64,000 nt of DNA, taken from Gordius sp. MW1. Taxonomy: Eukaryota > Nematomorpha > Gordioida > Gordea > Gordiidae. The notes under the pieces were generated by a model. That model did not search any database. It saw nothing but the letters and a program-made list of their open reading frames with translations, and was not told where the DNA came from. The position numbers and the translations under genes were made by a program. Position 1 is the first letter of the stretch. Each line of letters begins with the position of its first letter. Location: the NCBI GenBank assembly GCA_964036665.1, contig OZ038526.1, positions 21,390,001 to 21,454,000 on the forward strand. The letters are read 5' to 3'. Shown piece by piece: positions 23,923 to 35,900 of this stretch.

Positions 23923-26900
23923 GTAGGTTTATTATAACTCTAAATGCATTTTTTTCTCAACGTTTAGTGATACATCTAGTGATTTTTTATATTTGAAATG
24001 TTATTCATTATATGCTAGCATTTATATTTTATTAATTTTTTAAGCATTATATATGCTTAATGTGTCCTTATATTCTCTATTAAGGCTAGAAATTATCAAA
24101 ATTCAGTTACTAAAGTACTAATTCATATTATTCAATCATTTATTGTTGGAGTTTTTACTTATTAAAGATTTATACCTTTAATTTTTATCATATTAGGCAT
24201 TTATTATAAACAATATAATATCATAGCTATAAATTTTCTTGAAACATGAGGATTATTAATGTAGTTAAATTATAAATATCATTATATTTGATCATATCAT
24301 ATATTCTAATTATCATTAGAACTTTATGTTTTCTTAATGCTTAATTGTACAACATTTTACTAACGTTTTATCAATAAAAACCACTCATAAAAATATTTTT
24401 TTACACTTATTTTTTTCAAATCCAGGAAATGTGTTAGATATGTAATAGTAACATATATATATATATATATCTCTTCCCCATCACCTGCTTAAACTGGGGC
24501 ACTAGGATAAGGGAAGGAAAATTTAAAAGTTTTAACAAACCTTAGGAGAAGGTGGGGGGGGGGGGTGCTATCAATCAGCTGATTATAGGAGGGGGGGCAC
24601 GGGCCCCGCCCTGAGTTTGGCAATTTCTTGCGAGTTTTTTCGAGGAATCGATAATTATTATATTATTTGACACGTCTAAAATCGATACCTATATATGTAT
24701 GTGTATGTAAGGCATAATTTTCGGCTAGTCTGATAAGTCACGTGTGGCCTAGTGCAAAATAGTGACAGACCTCATAAAAACGTCTCTTTTTTCGCATCTA
24801 CTTTTTCTGGTCGGCCTAGGTTTAAACATTCTTAAAGTTTTGTAGGATGTTTAAATGTTAAAAAACCTTTTTATTTTGCTTTTGACGTCAAAAATAAGCT
24901 ATTTTTTTCAAGATTTTTAAAAATTTTTTTAATCAAAAAAATAGTTATTTAACCTTTTTCCATAATCTTTGTTTTTGCATTAACAGCCTTATCGAATTTT
25001 AAAAGTGTTAATCACCAAATTTTGAGACGACCCTAGAGGATTTAAATCGTAAAAGCAGACGATAACTTCGCGTTTTATCTAGTATTAAATTTCCAGGAAT
25101 AAATGTATTACTTTGTCTTTTGGAATATTTTTTTTTGAACAAAACTTAGATTTCCTAAATATAATTAAACTCGTGTGTTTAAAAAGTACAAAAACCATTG
25201 TATTCATTTTATTTGAATCTAATTCGCTCGAAAAAATCCTTTATACACAAAGTAAACCCATCAATAATCGGGGAAAATTTATTCCAGACCTGGTATTACC
25301 CCTGAATTACTTAATTTTTACGCCTAAATCCTCATGGAACACGCGTTGTTGCCTTGGCGAAATCTTACTTTGTTGCCACCCGAACCCACTTTTATTTTAT
25401 TCAATTACTAATCATGCCTCCTGGTACAACAATTCAGTTACGTCAATTCGTTTCAGCTAGCTAACGTGGCTTGGAGAAGGGGGGCGTCAATTAGGGGGTA
25501 ATATTCCCCCCCCCCTCCCCATGCTTATTTGGATTTGAAGAAATGATATTTTACATACTCTAAAATCGAGACACGTATATTGAAAACATACTTAAGTATG
25601 CTCTGCTAGATGAGGAAAATTTACCGTTGTTTGGGGCTAGTTTTTATACACGTAGTAGTAGAAGGAGATGATACATATACTTTATTTTTTTTATTAACTA
25701 ACGCTATACCTTATATCCTTAAAACGCATTAAGGGGTCCGTATTGTTTACATAACCAACCCTCCGAGCTAGCGCAGCGAAATTGATCTCGGCCTTATCAC
25801 TCGAGGCGGGCCGGGAATTAACTGGCCCGACCGGCCCGAAACCCGGTTTTGGTTTGGTGAAAAATAGAAAATATATTTTTCTAATTTCGATTGGGAATGC
25901 CCTGAGAAGTTAAGACGCGCTTTTGGTCGAAGCGAGACTGGATGCGATGAATCTGTGAAAACTTGGCAACCTATTTAAAAGAACGGAGCGATCTTTCCAT
26001 TTAAGATGCCTTTGGGAATTGATTACAAATCTCCTAGTTTAAACTAGGTGTAGTATATTTTACCTTAAAAAGTCGAAGGGAGACTCCCATATAACGCATT
26101 CTAGTTTTTGACGTCAAAACTTGGCAATCTAGTCAAAAAAACTGAGCCTTTCATCCCTTTTAAAAAATAAATCTTGCCGGCTCTAATAAAAATTTATATT
26201 TTCCGACTCGACCCCTTCCATCGATGAATAACGTTTTTCTTGGATTTCGAAGTCTGAAATCGTTAGTATATTTTTATGCTTTGGATATAATTTGTATTTT
26301 GCAAAAAAAAATCGGAATAATTTTGTAAAATAAAATATGAGTAGTTTTAGTACCACCTCTCACCTTTCGCAAAAAATGATAATCTGATCAAAACTGAGTT
26401 TTTGACCTCTACATTTTACGTTTTATAGGTGAACCATTGTATACGTCAGCCCTCCTAGCTCACCATCACCAATTTTTTTTTTTGGAGGGGGGGGGGGAAG
26501 GACAATGCATCTTTAAATAAGTTTTTTAAATCACATTAATATCAGTTTTATCCGCCATTTTTCCAAAAAACTAATTTCGAGGCAATTTTTTAAATCTCTT
26601 CGAGGTCGAGAAACGAAAAGAGCTAAAGGAGAGGTCTTTAAAAAAATTATTAATTTGTTTACTAGGAAAAAACGGCTGGATTTGTTTGGTCGACCTTTGG
26701 CCTTCTTAAGACTAACAATCGCTTGTTTTTTCAAATTTCGACTAAACTAGGAGGTCGACTAAGAAAAAGAGACCAAAAAACCAAAGATGCCTAGCAAACA
26801 AAACCCAGCCGTTTTTACAACACTACTTAGGTGTTCCCACTCTTTCCTTTTTTGCTTAGTTGACGATAGTTTTTCCGATTTTTACCTACTCGATATCGCG

Positions 26901-29900
26901 AAGTGTTTTAACAATGCTAATCGTGCTATGATTATCTATCCTCGCTATTACATTACAACACCATTTCTCTCTCTATCTCTACTTACTCTACCTTCTATTC
27001 TAACTAACTAGCTTTATCTAACCAGGCGTGGCCGACTAGCCTACATATTACGTACCCTCCTCGCCCCCCCCCCTTCCTTTTTACATACATATAATTCATT
27101 GTCATTCTATCGACCCCTTTCTCACCTGGCCACACACCTCTCAAATTTCGAGATGATTGACGTGAAAACACTGGGGGGGCTTGGGGTCAATATGACCCCA
27201 AGGCTATCGAGAAAACTATACTACAATGGGCATTGTAGGACTAGTAGTAATTGTAGTAGTACTTTTGTATGTCATCACTCACTATCACTAACTATACTGT
27301 TCGCGACCACTGATAGAAATCTCCCCTAACCTACTTTGGAAGAAAAAGAATATGTGTGTGTGTGTTTAAAAACGCCTTTCCAACCCGCCCGGAATCATTT
27401 TTTTGTAAGGGGGGCCTTGTCCCTTGAAAGTGGGATATTTTTTAAAAACTCGATTTCGCGATAAAAAAAATTTGCATTTAAAATGGATGACAAAATTCGT
27501 GGAAAAATGTCATTTCAAAATATATAGGGTTGAGGTTAGGGGGGAAGGGCAACTAGGGACAGGCACCCCCCCCCCCCCCTTGTGAATCTTTGAAATTTAG
27601 ATTACAGTGGCTCAGGGCTTTAAAATTCGACCCGAACCTGGGGTCGGGTTTTTGGTGGGCGCGCCGCCTCCTAAATAAAAGTAAGCACGCTGTTAGATAA
27701 TGGTTTCTGTGGTATTATTAATTTAATATTAGGCATTCTTATGATATAATATGTATTTGTGAAATTAAATTATAAAATTATCTAAATTAAAAAGCTGCGA
27801 ACGCCTGTTTTCGCGAAATTTGAAATTTTCTTAATCGTAAAATAATCATAAATAACTTCGGCCCTATATGGTCATTTTTTTTGGGGGGGGGATGCATAAC
27901 CCCCAATGGCTTCTCACCTGAGCTACGGCTTGAGACAATCGAGAAAGCGCGTCGAAAAGTTCGAATAAATTTTTCCGACCGGCTGCAAATCGGCTGTTTT
28001 TCGGCCCCCCTCAAAATTCGGCCTCAACTGGTATCTAAAATGGTTTGGGTAAGGCCGGGCCGGGTTTAGACAGAGAGAGACCCGATTTAAACCTTTGTTA
28101 GCAAATTTTGGGAATAGCGACCAACCAACAATAACACTTTTTAAATTCTTAATATGGCCCGGCCTGTACGGACGGCCCGAGCCCGGCCCAGCTGATTAGA
28201 ATTTTGAGCCGGGGCCTGGCCCAAGGGCCTTTTTAGTAGAGGCCGGCAAAGTCACTTTTTTCAACCCGAACCCGACTTGAAAGCATTTTTAAATTTTTCA
28301 ACCCGACCTCGTGTAGGGTTTTGGGTCACCCGTGCAGGCCTCTACTTTAAAGTTTAATCGTTTTAGATTTTCATCCAGGGGGGAGGGCGGTAGACGGGGT
28401 CGTTTGCCCCCCCCCCTCCTTTACTAATTATATTTCTCTGAATGTACGCGTTTTTATATTATTTCGATATAAATTAAAATAAATTGGAGATGGCGAAACT
28501 GTTAGCGTAACCATCTCTGGGGAAAAAAGTTCTCTAATTTTGCCTCATGACCCGCTGTCGTAAAAACCCATTTTTGACTTTTTGTCCCCCTCCCCCAAGT
28601 TGAAAAAGAGCTAACTAAATCTTTCAGATATCAATAGTATCTAGATCTACATAGTTTCACGGTATACTTCCTCAAAATTCTGGGCCGGGAAGGGTCGGCT
28701 GAAAACGGCAAGCTGTTTCATGATCACGTGGTCAAATGGCTTTGACTAATTCCCTACGCAATTTAAATGGCAAAATTTAATTTCGCATCTTTCTATCGCC
28801 CTGTAAAAGTAGAAGATAAATAATAATGCTTCTTTTAAATTATAGTTGTCGTATTTTAAACTAAATTTAGTGTTACAATCAGATATGATAGAGTTGTAAA
28901 AACGGCTGGATTCTGATTGGTAGACCTTTGCTTTAAATAAGATTAACGGTCTCAACTCTGGTCTGTTTTTAAAATTTCGACTAAGCCTAGTGGTCGACCA
29001 AGAAAAACGGAGACCAAAGTATGTATAGTCGACTAAAACAACAAAACCCAGCCATTTTCGCAACATTAAGATATGTGCCATATTACCAATAAGAAATAGA
29101 GTAATATGTATTACATAAATAATTCTAACTTTTTATGTTTTTTTGTGTGTGTGTTTTTTTAGTGTTTTTCCTGAGATGCGTGGCCACCAACGCCCAATTT
29201 AACGCTTGCCATTCGGGCGGAAACTGCGAGATGGACCTGTACACGAGGAGGAAGTGTCAGTACTGCAGATTTCAGAAGTGCCTGTGCGTGGGCATGAGAC
29301 CCGAATGTAAGTGTTTCTCTAAAAAGCATATATATGGGAATAATGACCTTAGTAAGTCCGACCTAATGACCATTTTTGAGCATTGGTCTTTTTTGTTTTT
29401 ACCGACCGTCGGGTCGGGTCCAATTTCTTAAACCCCCAACCTGGGCTAATTAACGAGTGGCTCCCAGCCCAGCCTAGGAAGGGGGGGGGGGTAAGTTTCC
29501 TGTCCTTCCCCCCCCGCCCTTATCTCTACTTCGAAAGTAATGGCGTGCTTATACTATGGCTTTGGTCGCGAGGGGCGCTAAAATCTCAAAAAAAAATTTT
29601 GTCCCATTGCGACAACTAATTTTTCACCCCCTTTTACATTCCTATCACGTGACCACGTTCCTTTTTTATCACGTGTCGGTGCAGGCGTCGTTCTAGATCG
29701 TCAGAGGTCGCGACAAACCGCGGCTGCAGCCGCCGCCGCGGCGGTTGCTCAGCCTGGAAACGGGGCGGACGCGCCCTCCTCCTCTAGTCCTACCCCCTCA
29801 CCTTCGACTCCCTCACCCTCACACCCCTCGGTACCGCCCCATTCTTCACCCTCTACGGCCTCGGCCACACCCGTTTCCCCACCCACGGGTGGTACTAGCC

Positions 29901-32900
29901 TCAACCCCGCGCCGGCCACGCCCTCGGGCAAGATATCGGCTGCCGCGATTATAGCCGCTTCGCGGGCGGCGACCGCCCCCACTACGCCACAGGGATGCTT
30001 TCAAGATGGTGGCGCAAAGGGAGAAGTCGTCGAGGGGGGTGGTGGCCCGCGGGCGAAGTTAACTTCCGGTCGTCACGCAGGTACACGGCTTAACGGTACC
30101 TCGGGCGGCAGCCTCGTCCCTTCCGCTAACGACCACATCAACAACAATAACGGATACCATCAACCCCCCTACGGACCACCCCCCAGGGGCTTCGAACACA
30201 AGCTCGTGCCCGCCTGCCCCGCCAACGGGAGTCATGGTAAGTTTGCCCTTTTTCTATGTTTGCACATTTTCTTGATGTATGCTTAAAAAACATACTCTCT
30301 TCTACCTAGGAATTCCTAGTGTTGTAAAAGGGGTTGGGTTTTGTTTGGTCGACCTTTGGTTTTAGTCGACCACTAGGCTTAGTCGAAATTTTAAAAACAG
30401 ACCAGGACCGCTTAGTTGAACCAAAGTAGAATAACGTAAAAAGGAGATCTTGACAATAATTAACGTTGAGCTCTTCTATCGATTACAAACTAAGTACGAT
30501 ATTTTATCGAATCGATTGTGTTTTCTTCAAATAAGTAAGGCCGAATAATTCCAAGTTTAGTATTTTCGTACTCATTAACCTAAAGAAGGTTTGAGCTAGC
30601 GACATGCACGGCTGACCCGTACCCAGGGTTCGGGTTTCTAGTTTGGTATTTCCCCCCAAATAGCTAGAAAAGGAATGATGATTCCACGTTATTTTTGTAA
30701 AATTGATGCGGATTTACGTCACGTGCTTTGCTCTTTTATTCCATCAGGAGGTCGTGGTCACGTGTCATCGGGCCCGACCCAAGCCCGGGCCGCCGGCCCC
30801 CCAGCCGAACCTATGGACGATTCGTGCTCGGGTGCGGCCCCCGACGACGACGCCCTGTACGTCAGTTGTTTAAACTTTACCGGGACCCTGGGGCGCCGGA
30901 ATGCACCGCCCATCAGTCATCACGTGACTCACAGCTGGCCGCCTTGGGATGAGGCGGCCATTTTGAATGAGACGAAAGGGGGGACGGCGGCGGCGGCGGG
31001 CTTGCTGCAAGGCGAGCAGAGAAAACTGATCGAGCGTCTCGTTTTTTACCAAGACCAATTCGAGTTGCCCAGCGAAGAGGTCGTCCGGGGCATAGAGGTA
31101 ATTCCTCCCCCCCCCCTTCTCTCCTCTTTTATCGCGTGATTTCATTCTAAGTCAGGTGCCTTTGCATTGTTAGTCGCGTGCTTTATCTTTTTTAATAACT
31201 CATAGCGTATACCAAGCGCAATCTTCATATTTTAAAATGCACCGTTTCAAACCCGAAGACCAAAAAATGCGTTTAAGTATATGATACAAATGTAATGTTT
31301 AATAATCTCGGTTAGAGGTAATTCTAGAGTTGTTAAATTGCTAAATTTCTTCAACTCCAGACGCGAGCACGCGCATTGAGTTGCTTAATATGCGCGTTAG
31401 CACAATATGTGCTCGCTGTTCGGTGCACTAGGCAGAACAGTAGCATATAAAAAGGCTCCAGGTCCGAGCAGAAACTCGAGCAGATAGTAGCAGGAGTTGA
31501 AGCAAGTTAGCAATTTAACAACTCTAGGTAATTCCTTCCCCACTTTTATCACGTGATTCCTTTAAGTCACGTGCTTTGCATTGTTAGTCACGTGTTTTTG
31601 TGAATTTTTTTTTTACTAATATATTAACTCATGGCCTATACCAATACGGCGAGAGTTAGAATGCATCGTTTTAAACCGAAAACCAAAAAGTGCGTTTTAG
31701 TAATATGATACAAATTTAATGTTTAATATTTAGGAATTCTTGATAGAGCAGACATCAAGAAAGATTCAAAAAATTTGTTTTTGATAAAGATTCAGTTTTA
31801 ATTACATTTTTCTTTATTAAAAACTCGGGGGGGGGGGAGGGATTTCTGGATCTTTGGTGTTGTTAGTCGACTAAGCAACCAGGCCTTTGGTCTGTTTTTG
31901 CTTACTAGACCCCTTTAGCCTTGGTCCGTTTTTGTTAAGTCGGCGCCGTTACGCTATCGCAACCTCAAATTAATAATGCAAAAGACTGGGACGAACAGCT
32001 GATCCAATATTGAGTAAGAGCACTCTTCATCCCCTTTAATAATGGAATGTTATAAGGGAAAAGCCCCTCCCTGCCTGCCTCTCCCCCTTTAAATCCATTT
32101 TTTTTTGAAATTTCTCAAAAATATGGCTAAAATTATCAAAAATAATCATTTTGCCCTTCCCTAAATCATTTTTGCATCCCCCCTCTAATTTCAAGCCTGG
32201 CTGCGCCCATATATACACTATTTTTTAACGATCTTTCACGTAACTTTTCCAGATTTATTAGCTACTAGCTGACCCGGCAAACATTGTTTTGCCCTATTAA
32301 AAATATTAAAAAAATAGAAAATTTAAATAAGAAAAAAACTACCAATTAATATCTATATGTTCTACTTTTATTTTTTAAAACTTACATAAACGATGAAAAT
32401 AAATCCTTTATGCGCCCGCCATCCCTCCTCTCCACCCCACCGTCCTACGATTGGAAGATCTGGAAAAACATAATTTTGACAATTAAGATTATCATAGTTT
32501 ATAAACAGGAGAAATTTTGTCTATTTTTACATTTTATGAAACTTACATAAACGATGAAAATAAATCCTTTATGCGCCCGCCATCCCTCCTACCCACCCCA
32601 CCGTCCTTCGAATGGAAGATCTGGAAAAACATAATTTAGAGGATTTAGATTATCATAGTTTATAAACAGGATAAATTTTGTCTATTTTTACATTTTATGA
32701 AACTTACATAAACGATGAAAATAAATCCTTTATGCGCCCGCCATCCCTCCTCTCCACCCCACCGTCCTTCGATTGGAAGATCTGGAAAAACATAATTTAG
32801 AGGATTTAGATTATCATAGTTTATAAACAGGAGAAATTTTGTCTATTTTTACATTTTATGAAACTTACATAAACGATGAAAATAAATCATTTATGCGCCC

Positions 32901-35900
32901 GCCATCCCTCTTAAAAAGCATATATGTAATTAATTGGTAAAGAGCATATTAAAACTTATTAACCCCTCAAAAACTACTGGACCGATTTGGCTTGAACAAA
33001 TTTTAAAACATACTCCGGAGTATAGGGAATAAAGTATGAAATTTTAAGCGAAATCGGTCCAGTAGTTTTTGAGGGACGTCTTTATTAAGTGTCAAAACGT
33101 ATAAAACAAAAAAACGTGACCCCTCGAAAACTACTGGACCGATTTGGCTCGAACAAATCTTAAAACATGCTCCGAAGTATGGGGAATAAAGTCTGAAATT
33201 TTGAGCCAAATCGGTCCAGTAGTTTTCGAGGGTAACCCAAATAAGTTTATCCAATAATATAATTTACACGGAAAATCATCTTTTATCATATGGAATAAAA
33301 AGCATATATGTAATTATTTGGTAAAGAGTATATTAAAATTTATTAACCCCTCAAAAACTACTGGACCGATTTGGCTTGAACAAATTTTAAAACATGCTCC
33401 GGAGTATAGGGTATAAAGTATGCAATTTTGAGCCAAATCGGACCAGTAGTTTTTGAGGGACGTCTTTATTAAGTGTCAAAACGTATAAACCAACGTATAA
33501 AACAAAAAATCGTGACCCCTCGAAAACTACTGGACCGATTTGGCTCGAACAAATCTTAAAACATGCTCCGAAGTATGGGGAATAAAGTATGAAATTTTGA
33601 GCCAAATCGGTCGAGTAGTTTTTGAGGGACGTCTTTATTAAGTGTCAAAACGTATAAACCAACGTATAAAACAAAAAAACGTAACTTCTCGAAAACTACT
33701 GGACCGATTTGGCTCGAACAAATCTTAAAACATGCTCCGAAGTATAGGGAATAAACTGTGAAATTTTGAGCCAAATCGGTCTAGTAGTTTTTGAGGGACG
33801 TCTTTATTAAGTGCCAAAATGTATAAAACAAAAGAACGTGACCCCTCAAAAACTACTGGACCGATTTGGCTCAAACAAATCTTAAAACATGCTCCAGAGT
33901 ATGGGGAATAAACTGTGAAATTTTGAGCCAAATCGGTCTGTTAGTTTTCCAAATTTGGTGGTGGCATAGATACAAACAAACACAATCAAACAAACACACA
34001 AACATACATACATAGTTTCATTTTTATATATAAGATTTGCCAGTCAAGGGGGGGGGGTAGGTATTATTACTCCGCGTTCGCATCGAGCATCGGTCACGTG
34101 CCTAATGAGATACCACGTGACTCTACCCCCGGCCGAACGTCATCGCTGTGAGGTTTGCGGGTTTTATTTATAGCCCGGAGTGTAAGTCTTATTAAATACT
34201 AAAATTGCTCACACTTTTTAAATTCGTTTCTAGCTGCGACGAGGAAAAGATAAAAAGTTAGGGAAGAGCTAAGGGATTTAGGTGAGACAATCTAGACCGT
34301 CTGCAATAATTATAACTGAAGGAGAAGGAGAGGGGGTAACTTATTCCCCCCCCCTTCTCCTTTGCCTAAGTCGACTATTGTTATTACGTATGGTGCTAGA
34401 CGTAGAAAGTGAGATGAGATTATTATATGAGAGCGAGCGCGCGAGAAAGTGAAAGTAGGTAATTCCTCACCGGGGGGGGGGGCACAACCCCTTCGTCCTA
34501 TTTACCTGGATAATGCACCTTCCCCCCCCCCCTTATCTCGAAAGTGGGTCTTTTCAACCGCCCCCCTTCCCCTGCCCTCCTTTGTGGCATATACCGAGCC
34601 CTGGGGTCATCTAGACCCCCCTCCTCCTATCCTATACTTTTGAGTTGCATATAATGGATAGATCATGGATCTTTATGTTATACTTCTTAAGTAACATGTT
34701 AACACAAGTTTTTGATTTTTTTTTTGAAATTTTAAGGTGGCCGGCCGCCCCCTTTTTGTAAGAGGATTTTAGGTTTTTAATTGAAAATAGAACGAAAAAA
34801 TTGAAATTTCAAGATGGCCACCCCCATTTTATTGTCCTTTTAGCAGAGGGAGGGGAGGGTATGAATGAGGTATTTTTAAAAAGGGCCACTCGGTACTATA
34901 TTTGAAAGCGAATTATATATGTATTTTTTACTCCTTTTCACCTCGACTACCCTATTTGCGAAACTGACTTCCAAATAATTGCTGACCTTTGCTTACTTCT
35001 ACTTTGTCTGACGCGATCCATTTTTATTTTTGTGCCCGCACGTGTTGCCATTTAATAATACACACATTAGAGACCTGCAACGGGCCTGTTTAAGTCAGTC
35101 GGCCCGCCCCGCTAATTTTATACAAAGCCCGCCCCGGGCCCGTAATTTTTTTTATTTCTTTAGTTTAATTTTTTTTATTAATATGATAAACAATATGTAT
35201 GTGTTAAAAATGTTAATAAAAATAATGTAAAAATAATAAATTGATAATTCCCGGTCAGTCGAGTTCTTCTATCTTTTAAGAAACGGTCTCCACGGACAAA
35301 AATTTCTACAAGCGGCACTTCAGGAGACATAAAACCAAATAAGCCAAATAAACTTTTAAACCCCTTAAAGGTTATGATGTTTTTAATATAGTTACTTAGC
35401 TTCTTTGCTTTTCCACCAGCTTAAATAATTAGGTTATTGATTTAAAATGAAAAAATAGTGATATTTTACAAAATTAACTCGAAGAGTTAAATTTTCAATT
35501 TGTTTTTAAATTTGTTAATGCTAATGAGTATATAAGTTTTGCCATTTGGCCGGGGTAGAAAGATGAATAGCAATTAAACAGAATTGTGGCCTCTGACCGG
35601 GTCAGACAAATTAGATGTAAGCAACGGTCAGCATTAATTTGCAGGGAATTATAGCCAGTTTCGCAATTCCGGTATATAGCAACAACCTAGACAAGTTGCC
35701 CAAAGAAATTCGTTAATAAAGGTAAACAGTCAGGCACAAAGACAATAAAAAATTTGAGCTTGGGCGAGGTCGAAAAAAAAGTAAAGCCAATCAGGGGTCA
35801 GTAATACAAAAGTCTTTTCACAAACATAAGTCGACAGTCATTGAAAACCCGTATAAGTTTCCACGGCAATTATTGAAAAATTACTAGTTGGACAGGACGG

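Larger units (their letters stand above)
29640..31600. promoter_or_regulatory. Cluster of CACGTG palindromes in EcR introns and exons
   Basis: CACGTG occurs at 29646, 29670, 30720, 30759, 30921, 31550, 31568 and 31589, mostly as TCACGTG. Further EcR copies are at 24739, 28725, 34095, 34114 and 40775. This E-box core is bound by USF/MITF/MAX-type bHLH factors in animals. Function is inferred only; some copies arise from a local duplication. Confidence 0.4.

Noticed and set aside
29749..29982. Antisense 77-codon frame
   Set aside because: Shadow of the GC-rich EcR exon 3 on the opposite strand.
31324..31527. Solo LTR (TGTTAA...TTAACA with TATA box)
   Set aside because: The inverted identity extends outward to CTAGAG/CTCTAG and the flanks give a 6-bp direct repeat outside that, so an inverted-repeat element fits better.
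32381..32910. CRISPR-like array
   Set aside because: The whole 161-bp unit is repeated with no unique spacers, in a eukaryotic intron.
33003..33931. Four similar minus-strand frames of 68-83 codons
   Set aside because: Tandem copies of the hairpin unit in the 32.3-34.0 kb composite repeat, not a gene family.
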